A DNA stretch of 64,000 nt from contig OX243816.1 of assembly GCA_945859605.1 (NCBI GenBank), forward strand, positions 29,313,868 to 29,377,867, written 5' to 3'. The position numbers and the translations under genes are program-made. The notes under the pieces were generated by a model, which did no database searches, was not told the origin of the DNA, and was given only the letters and a program-made list of their open reading frames with translations. The stretch is from Lumbricus rubellus (lineage: Eukaryota > Annelida > Clitellata > Crassiclitellata > Lumbricidae). Shown one piece after another: positions 10,353-20,706 of this stretch. The stretch's first letter is position 1. Each line of letters begins with the position of its first letter.

Positions 10353-12009
10353 CCGTATTTTCGCGAATATAACACGCGGGTTATACAAAGTTTTACAAAC
10401 CACGCACCCTGCCCGCGTGGTATACTCGGGGGCGTGCTATACAAATTATTTTTTACACACCCAAATTTTGAACCAGATTATTTTCAGGTCATGGTCAGAA
10501 ACTGCTGTAAAAAGGTTTTTAAACTTAGAATATGGAGGCATGGACGTCGACGAAACGATAGGGCGTAACGTCCGATATATTCGTTTATCATCATTATCAT
10601 AAAATGTCAGAGCCGTAGAAAATCACAATTGAAAATGAAAAAAATATTATTTGACCTTAAATATAAACGTCAAATATTACTGTGTATAAATTGTAATTGT
10701 CGTTTTCAATTTTAAATAAACGAATGAACACATGCTATTTTGTATTATCGCTCGCACAGCGCTAGGTATGGAGTTCAGGAAATTAGGGCTTTTAATTGTT
10801 ATAGCGCATAATTTTGCGATTTTCAAAGTCTAGTTAAACGTCCTTTTCAGTGTCATCCGCTGCCTCTTTCACATTAAAAATATAAATATTGTCCACGGCA
10901 TCTAAAATGAACTACAATTTTACCAGAATGGCTAGCCAGTTACCAAATAGTTTCATCCCAGTTCCTGTTCTGTCACATGGCGAATGCGGTGAATGTCATT
11001 CTGTGAACCCGTGTAAAAGTAAGAATTTCCTGGCTAAACCCACTTTATTTTCGTCAATTGATATATCAAACAATTATTAATCGCTAGATTTGACAAAACT
11101 GGCATAATTTTAAGCTCATTCTTCAAGGAAATGGCGAGTTTATACGGGAATCTATTTCTCCGCAAGGGCCGCCATCTTGGATTTTTCGAATGTGCGAGCG
11201 TCAAAGTAACGCGAGTACGTTCCCACTTTAAATATATCTTCCACTTATATATACCCTTAATTATATAGTCTCGGCCTAAAGACATAAAATTTCACAAATA
11301 TATTTCATTTCTTGGTCAAGAAAAGTCGTTATAAGAGAACGCCAATACTAGGTTTAAGTGCAGAGTATACGATCGTCATTACCACATGGCACAATAGTAG
11401 ATTACACGCTCGTTATTTAAGGTTATATGGAAGTGTGGTTGCTTAAATAAATTCTGGCTTCAATATAACTTCGATTGTCGAAAAATGCTACAATCGGCGC
11501 ATCCTTAAATTCGCTAAAAAATACTTTTAACAAGGTTGCTTTGCTTGATGAAACCGGCTTATATCGAAGTCTTCCTATCAAATTATTCACTTCATCAATG
11601 CCATAAACTTTAAACGACGAATACCTTACCTTGTGAAGACCTTACCAGTGCCAGCAAAGAATCGGAAACAAGATAATTCGCGCTTACAGTCAATCTTTAT
11701 ATTTATGTAGAAAACTTTATTGAAACGTTCATTTTAGCAAGAACCTTCCATTTTCCTTCAAATAGACTTTCATCAAACGGATTATTTTAATTTGCGTTTA
11801 ATTGAACCAGTTATGACTATACACACGAGTCACATTAACGTTAGCGTACATGTTCGAATACTCACGTGTAGATTGACACACGGAAATGGGTGCGTCTTAT
11901 AGACGGGTGCGTGTTATATAACTCAATTTTTACTGAAATCGCAAAAAGTAGCGTGTTATATTCGGGTGCGTGTTATACCCGTGTGCGTGTTATATTCGCG
12001 AAAATACGG
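10353..12009. mobile_element. Pogo-like DNA transposon, long non-autonomous copy
   Basis: The terminal repeats (CCGTATTTTCGCGAATATAA and complement) are flanked by TA at 10351-10352 and 12010-12011. The 1,657-bp body shares both outer portions with the copy at 227-1038 and has about 860 bp more in the middle. It inserted into an older mariner element (9291-12337). No complete transposase is present; a short WSETAVKRF reading near the left end may be a remnant of one. Confidence 0.75.
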
Positions 12010-12339
12010 TAAATACCAACAGTTTGCTTCATAAACAGCTTCTTTACAGCTCTTAGTGAGGTCGTAGGACATCATCATCATTTCTTATGATGTAATTTGC
12101 AAAAAATCTTAACGAAATCACATTGTATTGGAGCTTGATTCTCCGGATATTTGAAAAAACGAAATTTTAAGTTTGAACAGCTGTAACTTTTGCAAACATG
12201 AAAAGTTTCAAGTGAAACTTTCAGGGATTGTTGGAAATTCATTCCCCTGCAAATTGGAAAATTTTCACAGAAATATGTCAGTCGGTTGCGAAGTTATCGC
12301 ATTTTATCCGGTGGTACATTTTTTTTGAGCCACCCTGTA

Positions 12340-14670
12340 TAGAAATTATATCAGGTGCTCTCTGTATACTTAGGCCTTTATATATTTAACAAATTAAGAT
12401 AAATGAGACATTATATTTAATCATTGACTCAAATCACAAGTTTTGTCTGTAGTATTATGTAGGAGGTGAGTATTGGTTGCCAGTGTAGTAAGCATTGAAT
12501 GATTATCCAATGATGGGCTATTATCTGCAAGTGTTATCTCTAAATTTTTAATTACTAGCGGTTGATTATTCTGCAATTGACTAGGAAACAAGAAACCACA
12601 TTTTAATGTCTTTATGAAGCCTTTTCCTCTGGACCATGGCTAGGCTGGTTACATAGATATATGCATATGTGATTTTATGCAGTGCTTTGTAAATTGCAAT
12701 TACACTTCTGTATGTATGTATCATCTTGATTATACAAGTGCTTGGGTTGCAAGTACAATTACTTGAAAAGTACTTGAGTGGTAAAGGTATTGGTAGGTAC
12801 GGCATACTTTGGAAAGTATACAAATTTTCTTTGTATCCATGATCAAGAAGGTGCACATTCTTGGTGTATACAATAATTTATGATCATTCAGTCGTGATAG
12901 TAAAACATAGAATTAAGGGTGTTTCTAGGAGACTTCCATTTGCAAAAATTATTTGCTTATAATTAGGGTCCTGCGAATTAAAAAAATTCAATCGAATCCC
13001 AATTAAAATTGGGACAAATGTTCGAATTCAAATGAAATCTAGAATTATGTGTGTACCAGTTTGGTATTCACATAGCGAGTGCCTGATTGCACATGCGTAC
13101 TGTGGTTGCACAAATATTAATATGTCAATGGAAGCTTTCTAACTTTTCTGCAGTTTAAAATCAATGAAACTAAAAAATTAGGTTCATACTAAGTGAATGA
13201 AAAAAATGATACAATTATAGGCGCTCATTTTATAGCCACTTGTGCTGTTCTTTCCGTGATCCATCTATGTCTATTAAATTTAGTCACTCACTTTAATGTC
13301 TAAATTGCACAGTTTCTAATTCGCAAAGAATTTTGACCTACCAAAAGTCTGAGAGAATCAAGGAATAAATAGGTCACACAAGCAAGCTTGCTATATTGTG
13401 TCCCATCATAAATATTAGAACTTTTACAGCCACTTTGGCCCACCTGCACAGACACTACCTCACTGACGGCCAAAATGGAGGGTGTGTCACATGAACTTCT
13501 GTCCAATTGTTTTTCTAACCTGTGCTCGCTAGATGTCGGCTCGTTGGTTGTGTTCATGCTGCCTTGTGGCAGTAGAAGCAGCTACTGAAAATTCTGAAAT
13601 TGAGTTAAATTTCGTTGCATCCTGCATTTAAATACAAGCAGCAGTTGAGCAACCAATCCATGAATAGTAACAATGATAACAATCAGTTTATAGCAAAGCA
13701 CAGCAAGGACTAATAATTTATTGATTCGTGACATTATAATCAAATGCTGCCGTCTAGTTCGGTACTGGATTGAATATTTAAGCCGTAGGCCTACACTGTG
13801 TACAGATCCCTATTTATAGTAACATTTGTGTATACAGTTATACACATATCTAGGTATGTGTATTTAATTGAACACTTGCTATGATGCCTTTGAAGTACTT
13901 CACAGTCCAGTGCTGCTTGAGGAAGCCTATATAATGTTAAAGTCATTAGTAATTTTTATGTTGATAAACAATCGAGCAGTATTCCTATATATTAAACTAG
14001 AAGAGTCACTTGACATGAAAAGTCCAACTGACGGATTTCCATCCACGGCTGTTGGGAACTCCTCTGCGTTCTTAAACTACTACACAGCATTGAACAAGAG
14101 GAATGACAACAGATTCTGGCGCCCGAGTCCCTTTTTGTGGTTAAAGATATGACATCTGGGCACCCCTCTACTTCTTGTGTCAGTGGAGAACAAACGACAA
14201 TTCCTTGCAGCCAACGCCTGATCCTAGATTGTCACCACAGTAGAATGACCATTGCCAATCCACAGACACTTGCTTTTCCATTGTAACCTGACACACCATA
14301 CATGTGATATCCTGGAACTTTTAGAATGGTCGTGAAAACTGTCCTAGGACTTGGAAACAATGGCAACTAGAGAAATAATTTCAAGAACACAGTCATATGA
14401 AACATGCATTTGTTGTCTTCATTAGATCATCTGTGTAAAAATTTCCATAAATTTATAGCTCTGCTAGACATGAATAGCTCTGCAATGTCCTCTACTGTAA
14501 AGAAAACTTCTGTTACAACTATACAGTCATGCGCATAATACCCCAGACACAAACTATTCCATAGTATAGGGCATATAGTTAAACAATTGAAATATGCAAT
14601 TCTCGGGTCAGATTACACAGGTAAAAAAGAATTTTTCTATTGGGATTCATACCTTATTAAAAGCTGTCCT
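12340..14670. other. Spacer without a supported gene
   Basis: AT-rich sequence with only short chance frames on both strands. I see no exon, RNA gene or complete mobile element. Confidence 0.5.
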
Positions 14671-14735
14671 GCCTGATTCCGATCACCTCTTTCCTGCATG
14701 CATAATATATGGACAGCCCCTTATTGAAATCCTAC
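14671..14735 (+). repeat. Unoccupied paralogue of the Helitron-like target repeat
   Basis: GTCCTGCCTGATTCCGATCA followed by a short spacer, GCATGCATAATATATGGACA and GCCC. The same two halves flank the insertion near 7866-7910 and 8541-8560, so this copy shows the repeat without the roughly 630-bp insert. Confidence 0.55.
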
Positions 14736-14779
14736 CACTTTACTTTTGTGAATGATTTTAGTTTTGTGAATGATAAGAT

Positions 14780-15090
14780 CAGTGCTGTCTAACCTGTGGC
14801 CCGTCGAGTGATTTCAAGTGGCCCTCCAGAGCTAACTAAATTTTTGCACTTTGTGTAAAATGTAGTAAAGGGCAAAGTTAGTGGTCGACTTGGATGTTTA
14901 TTTTTTATTGATATTGTAACGGTTTCAGTAGTTTGGATAGCTATAGCAGCACCTCCTGCACATTGCACATTTACCAAGGTGCTTGTATATGCTGAACGTT
15001 CAACTGAAGCATTACATATTTGCAGTGGAAAGGCTGTTCCACAGGGAGGATCAGAGGAAAGAAGGGGGGCTGTAGTCAATAGGCCTGCTA
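14780..15090. mobile_element. hAT-type element end (CAGTGCTGTCTAACCTGTGGCCC)
   Basis: The phrase CAGTGCTGTCTAACCTGTGG is typical of hAT/Charlie-type termini (CAGxGxTGTCCAACCTGxGG). No partner end or target duplication is seen within the window, so this is a fragment with an approximate right boundary. Confidence 0.45.
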
Positions 15091-15748
15091 GTCATGATGA
15101 TGATGATGGATTCAAGTTGATGTTAGTCGATTTTAGAAATGATAGCACTTGATGAGTTCAGAACATGATCAGGGTCAGCTTACTGAAAGTTTATAAGAAT
15201 TTAAGATTCCTTTTGCTTTTGTGTATCTAGCAACATACTGTCTTATTGCACAGCATTAATTTGTTACCTGAAGAATATTTGGTCACCAACTGCTTGAACA
15301 ATCTATTGGTATAGCCAGCTGAATTGTTGATTTTTCTCCTTGCTCACTGATCAACTTCTGTAACACTGTATCTGAATGCACTGAAAACCAGCAATTGTTT
15401 CGTTCTAACCGCGATCACATTCAAATAACAAAATCCTTTAAACACAATTCTTGAAGACCATGAACCGGAAAGACAGGCCGCATTTGACTGCCAGTGTCTT
15501 GCAGAATTAATGGTAAAATTATAGTCAAGAAACAATTACAGGTCTAGTTTCCATTTCCACTGGTTTTTCCATTGGACATTGCAGACCAAAATGGTTTAGT
15601 TTTTAAAAATAAATTATACATCTTCTAGTCTGCAACAACCAAGACATTCATGGGTGTGCTTTCACAGAATCATTTAATTAATTCTTTCGTTGTTCATAAA
15701 AAATGTTTTTGGGGCTTGAACCTGTAACCTACTAAACACGCCCATGGT

Positions 15749-15805
15749 GAAATCCCTTGAAGTGTTTGTGACCAATAATTGGTCATAAACGCTTCAAGGG
15801 ATTTC
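15749..15805. repeat. Near-perfect 57-nt hairpin
   Basis: Two 27-nt arms (GAAATCCCTTGAAGTGTTTG... and the reverse complement) surround a 3-nt spacer. The only two differences between the arms would both form G-U pairs in the + strand RNA. It could be a small fold-back element or a structured RNA; no gene is nearby. Confidence 0.65.
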
Positions 15806-16259
15806 TCTTGTTACATGATTAATGACACTGCCATATCAAGTTGATTAGTGTCGCCCTCCTCCTTTATCCAGGCTTTTGACTGGCACTAGCAGAGAACAAC
15901 CAGTGGCGGAGTTTTTTGACCAATTGAAATTACAGCTCCATTAATATGGGCAAGTGGGAAGTGACCATTAATCTTTCATTTGACTGAAACTAGTATGCCT
16001 CCTACTGGTTAAACAGATTCTTCTAGCCTGCAGGATGAATTGTCACCTGCCATTGTTTAAACACAATTAGACATCCACTATGGGGCTCAGGTCACCTATG
16101 TCTAGCCAGCAAGATTGCTAGTGCATCTTTTGGCCTGGTAGCCTAATTCTGTGTATACAGTGGGCACGTCCTACAGGGTAAGCCTTGTGTGCGGTCTTGC
16201 AGACCTGTAGCCTGCATGCAGTTAGCCTGTGGCTCCTACACACAGTCCCAGGGCAAGAT

Positions 16260-16502
16260 TGAAAAAACCTTGGTCCCAGGGTATCGGATGTTAGGTTAGT
16301 TAAAGGCCAAGTTTCTTCTCTCCGAAGAATGTAAATTTATAGGCGTGGCTACGGAGATCTGCGGCCAATGACCATGGGTTCGAAATCTGGCTGACACATA
16401 AGCCCTAGGACAGGTAAACTTGTATACGCTATACCCCCTAATACAGCTGACCATCGAGCCCTGCAAATGCTATATATTCTGCTGGCAGGGGTGGGGAATT
16501 GT
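16260..16502 (+). repeat. Interspersed repeat, left inverted copy (tRNA-SINE-like head)
   Basis: This copy contains CTTGGTCCCAGGGTATCGG, a B-box-like GGGTTCGAAATC near 16377, and ends CTGGCAGGGGTGGGGAATTG. The same repeat occurs in inverse orientation at 17708-18003. The B-box-like motif suggests a tRNA-derived SINE, but it is not conserved in the other copy, so the class is uncertain. Confidence 0.45.
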
Positions 16503-16847
16503 TTTGTTCTTCCGAGCCTCCTCCTCAGCTAGACCTTGTCGGGCTTCTCAATTGAGTCTGAAGTTATGCCTCAAGGGAGGGGGAAGGGAAGAATCTAGGT
16601 CGACTGTACACCAACTTATCTGTATACATGTTTGTAGGCTATTTAGACTACTCTGAAAGTGTGCCGTGGTTATGGTGTGTGTGCAGAATGTATATGTTCA
16701 TTCGTTAATTTCTATAGCGCCTGAGTATTTTTAGGAAACCGTGGAATTCAATTGCAAGTGCAGCGAGGTCAAGTTTAGCAATCTGTTGCATAGCGAAATA
16801 AATTTAGTCATATTATGTATAGGCCTATATAGTATATACTATAGGCC

Positions 16848-17025
16848 TACTATACTATACCATGCCATATGCTATAGACCTATTATACTGTACTATACTG
16901 TACTATACTATACTATTACTATACTATACTATACTATACTATACTATACCATACTATACTATACTATATTATACTACACTATACCACACTACACTAGACT
17001 AGACTACACTATACTATACTATTTT
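16848..17025. repeat. (TACTA)n pentanucleotide microsatellite
   Basis: Tandem TACTA/CTATA units with scattered substitutions. The Tyr/Leu-rich frame across it is an artefact. Confidence 0.9.
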
Positions 17026-17707
17026 TCAGTTATAAAGCGCCTCTCACAGTACAATCTAATCAGAGGCACTCAATATATATTTTCAACTAAGACTATATGT
17101 ATTGTATAATGTATAATTATATATGCATTTATATATACATTTATATAATCACCCGTAGACAAACTTGTATCATTGTTGCATTACAATCAACCGAAGCTGT
17201 TTGTATTGAAGCTGTTTGTATTACGTTACATATTTATATTACGTTGCATTAGATAGGCATGCATGGGGCCCATTGCAATAGAAGCTGCCAGTGTGTAAAT
17301 GAAACTGGAACCCCTCCAAATAAGAAAGTGGTGCCTATTGCTATGATAATGAGCATGCATACACTAGCATTGTTCAACCCTTTCAGCTCCAGCTTCGTAC
17401 AATGAATTCAATCGCGTGTTTACTGCAATGACCATGCACATCTGCTGCTCCATTGTTTTGCTGACAGGTATATGTATTAGGGTCATTCCTCTGACCGTTG
17501 GTATTGGTATAGCTAGACCCCGGGCATAATCTAGGCCAACTGTCCACCAGCTTATCTGGCTTGCGTGGAGTCCTATAGGTAGATTAGCTAGTTCCTGTAT
17601 ACCTGCGTATACACATATTTATATACACACATAAATTATGCGTATACACCAAGATCTATAGACACACGTGTATTGAAAGAACCTTGCGTATACACTATGT
17701 ATGTAAC

Positions 17708-18003
17708 AATTCCCCACCCCTGCCAGCAGAATATTTCAGGGCACGATCAAGAACCTTGGGGGCACGATGGTCAATTGTATTAGAGGGTAAACAAGTTTAC
17801 CTGGCTTATGCGTCACACAGACCGTATACGCGAAGCTAATCTGCATAAGGTACCCCGCTCAGGGAAGTCTATAGACAATTCCTCACCCTGGTTAGATAGG
17901 CTATATTTATCCATAGCATTGGTCAGTGTTCTCATGTGCACTTGCATCAGACGCTGATTGACAAGCCGGTCTCTATAGGTGAGAATACTGGGACCAACCT
18001 TGG
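17708..18003 (-). repeat. Interspersed repeat, right inverted copy
   Basis: Read on the minus strand it repeats the order found at 16260-16502: CTTGG-TCCCAG, CATAAGCC-AGGTAAACTTG, TTCTGCTGGCAGGGGTGGGG. The two copies therefore form a long inverted repeat around a 1.2-kb centre. Confidence 0.45.
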
Positions 18004-18011
18004 GTTTTAAG

Positions 18012-18384
18012 CATAGGCGTAGGGGACATTTCAACGTTGGGGGGGCAAAAATGAGACTTTTGCCCGAAAAAATTTTTTTCGTCCGGCCGAAATCCTAAGA
18101 AAAATTTCCGTTACGTTTGCCCGAAAATTCTGACGACCTTTTTTTAGTCATCCGGGCAAAATCTTCTGAAATTTAACGTTACTTTTTGCTCGAAAGATCT
18201 GACGACGACCATTTTTGTTCGGGCAAGTCTGATTTTTCGGGCAAGAAGACCCGGAAAAATAAAAAAGTAAAACATTTCTAACACTTTTTTTTATTTTTCC
18301 GGGTCTGCTTGCCCGAAAAATCAGACTTGCCCGAAATTTGGGGGGGCATTTGCCCCCCCTGGACCCCCGTCTCCTACGCCTATG
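18012..18384 (-). mobile_element. hAT-type miniature element, 373 bp, copy A
   Basis: The ends CATAGGCGTAGG and CCTACGCCTATG are perfect inverted repeats. An exact 8-bp duplication GTTTTAAG lies at 18004-18011 and 18385-18392. The interior carries inverted GGGCAAGTCTGATTTTTCGG motifs that would fold into a hairpin. Copy B (60898-61270) has the same length and opposite orientation. Confidence 0.85.
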
Positions 18385-18619
18385 GTTTTAAGCCACGCCC
18401 ACGCCAACCTTGGGCTTTAACTGTACAATGTTGAAACTCAGCCCACTGTTGTCGAACTCAGCCTATCATTCACTACATGGCGATGGTAACATGAAAAGTG
18501 GGTCTTGACGAGCGCCTTGCATGGCTGCTGTATGCAGTTAAATTCAACTCATGTAATAACCTCTTTATCATCCATTGAGTTCTGATTGTAATCATACTGA
18601 GCTCTTCGGTTTGAAATCA

Positions 18620-18830
18620 TAAAGAACATTATTATTGTTATTATTATTATCTCATCTGCTGAAGGTCGCTTCCTTCTGTCGTTCGACGGCTCGTTTTGCC
18701 GGATTGTAAATCTCTTTCTCAGGTCGATCAGGGAGCGGTGGCATTGTTCTAGAGAGGCAGATGGCGTTCCCCCATTGAATTTTATTATTATTATTATATT
18801 ATTATTACTATTATTATTATTATTATTAAT
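18620..18830. repeat. (ATT)n microsatellites around a short unique segment
   Basis: Two ATT-rich runs flank about 130 bp. The position of the first run after a TAAAGAAC-type tail is reminiscent of a LINE or SINE 3' end, but I cannot assign it. Confidence 0.6.
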
Positions 18831-19160
18831 GCATTAACTAGTACAATACACACAGTATTATGCAGAAGAGGTCCAATTCTACAAATATCCTAAATACAAA
18901 ATTAAGTATGCACTGTCATGCAGTGTGGTTGACAGGTGACCCATCCAATTGAACAGACCTAAGGCAGACAAATTTTGCGAGTTCTTTTATTGTTCCTAGA
19001 AGAAGAAACTCAGTTATGGAAGATTCTTCAAGTGTTTCCGACCATCAGCCAAAACTGATGAGATTTATGAAACAAAGTTTTATTGGTTGTCAGTAGGGTT
19101 GCCAGGTAGCCTTGAGTAAATTACCGGAATATATATATATATATATATATACATGTCCGG

Positions 19161-19206
<46 letters not shown>

Positions 19207-19513
19207 TGTATGCCGTTGCAGCTGTCAGCTTATTTTGGCAACGAACATGTAGATAAAAGTGTTTTCCATGATTTTCCTTATGGTAGGTCCGTAGGCCTAT
19301 ATCTAGAATGCAATGGCTAGACATTTGATATGCTGCAACCCTGTCGTCATGCATGAAAAGCTGATCGTATTGTGCGTGGGAGATTAATAATCTGATGAGA
19401 GATACCACCCTAATTTTGAGGCTCGTGTGATGTTGGGACAAGTCCTGGGAAAGTGAGAGGAGGCAGAGCAGTTGATGATGGGCCAAGATGAGTGCAATGG
19501 ATTGATGCGTTTC

Positions 19514-20080
19514 CGGATATGTAAGTAAGTAAGCCGTTTATTGACAAAGCATCAAACACGTACAAAAGAGCAGTAATCAGTACAAATTCAATGACTTTCG
19601 AGTGATCGGTGCATAAGTCAAAGGGTCAATCCAAAAAGGTCGTATGGACCCGCTGAGGCTGGATTGACCCTTCCTTTCTCAATAACATTTGGCTATTGTA
19701 AAAAAAACAGTGCAAAGCACAACATCTTACACATGAAACAAAAGTAAACTCAAATGAAATGACACACAGATTTCAAAACAAAACAAAAAACAAGAAAAAA
19801 ACAAATTATGACCAATTGTTTAAATCTAGTAAACAGAGATTAAACAGTCTTTTAATTTTTTCTTAAACATGTTAATGGTGGGTATAAGTGTAATATATTT
19901 TGGGAGGTTATTCCATATCATAGGGCCAGAACATTTAATCGAAAATAATTTCATCCTAGTATGTGCAACATCGGTGCGGTAGTGTAACAGAGTTCTAGTG
20001 AAATGGTTATGTACAGCAATTCCCTGACAAAAATAACCATCAAATGTCCTATGGAGACCTGTGAGGGGATATGCAGGGTA
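19514..20080 (-). mobile_element. LINE 3' end, minus strand
   Basis: The minus strand encodes HYRTDVAHTRMKLFSIKCSG, then PMIWNNLPKYI, ending FKKKLKDCLISVY and a stop near 19826. This is a standard LINE ORF2 C-terminus and aligns in layout with the end of the LINE at 58.9-59.1 kb (YRSEYARLKIKQFSIKCLGP). A 3' UTR and a (CTTA)n tail follow (GTAAGTAAGTAAG near 19521 on +). It is 5' truncated and nested inside the hAT-like element at 19094-20573. Confidence 0.7.
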
Positions 20081-20169
20081 TGACTAATTGAAGAAATCTG
20101 GAGCAGTGACATTCATCATATTGGTAGACCTATATACTATATAGTATATCAGTTGGTTTAGCCTGGCTT

Positions 20170-20316
20170 CATAGGCGCAACCACCCTATGGGACCCACGG
20201 GACGCGTCCCTCCCAACTTTTGAGTGGTCCCCTAACTTTATTATTATGGTCCCCCAACTTTTAGGACGTGATTCATTATGGTCCCCCCCAACTTTTAGGA
20301 CGTGATTGCACCTATG
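20170..20316. mobile_element. hAT-type miniature element, 147 bp
   Basis: The ends CATAGGCGCAA and TTGCACCTATG are imperfect inverted repeats, with an exact 8-bp duplication CCTGGCTT at 20162-20169 and 20317-20324. The ends share CATAGGCG with the 373-bp family, suggesting a related mobilising transposase. Confidence 0.8.
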
Positions 20317-20706
20317 CCTGGCTTGTCTCCAGATATATGCTTGTGTATCCAGACATATTAAGCAATGGCATATTCATTTATCTCTTTGTCTATTGGCCTG
20401 TAGACACTACCACGTATCTCAAGCTGACTGCGTTTGAAGAGGTAGAAAAACGGCAATAATTATATTAAATTGGAAAATCGCAAAACATTATGTATATTGG
20501 CTGAAATTTCTAATCTGACAGATTGTGCAAATACCGGACTGTCCGGTTCATTTCCGGACGCCTGGCAACCCTAATTGTGAGGCAATCTTGTAGCAGTATG
20601 GCCGTGCTACGGCACCATATAAATTGTCATTAATTTTTTTTAATGTCCTACAGAAACGGATGAACAAATTCTGATGAATTTGTCGATTTTTTTTAGAGCT
20701 CTTGGT

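Larger units (their letters stand above)
9291..12337 (-). mobile_element. Mariner-like transposon interrupted by a pogo-like element
   Basis: The ends CAGGGTGGCTAAAAAAAATG and the near-complement ending CCACCCTG are flanked by TA. The inverted repeats are long: similarity continues inward for roughly 180-190 bp (9291-9480 against about 12150-12337). A minus-strand transposase fragment lies at 9797-10030. Removing the insertion at 10353-12009 leaves about 1.39 kb, the normal size of a mariner-type element. Confidence 0.8.
19094..20573. mobile_element. hAT-like element with TAGGGTTGCCAGG ends
   Basis: The ends TAGGGTTGCCAGG and CCTGGCAACCCTA are inverted repeats with subterminal CCGGA motifs. 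The flanks GTTGTCAG (19086-19093) and ATTGTGAG (20574-20581) agree at 6 of 8 positions, consistent with an old duplication. Inside are a TA microsatellite (19129-19203), a minus-strand LINE 3' end and a 147-bp hAT miniature element. Its right end is about 120 bp upstream of the first coding exon I recognise in the PHF3-like gene. Confidence 0.6.

Noticed and set aside
14789..15079. A 96-residue minus-strand frame
   Set aside because: It overlaps a hAT terminal sequence and shows no recognisable domain.
16330..16410. A tRNA gene suggested by a GGTTCGAAATC B box
   Set aside because: No complete cloverleaf can be drawn and the segment is part of a dispersed repeat, so a SINE-like origin is more likely.
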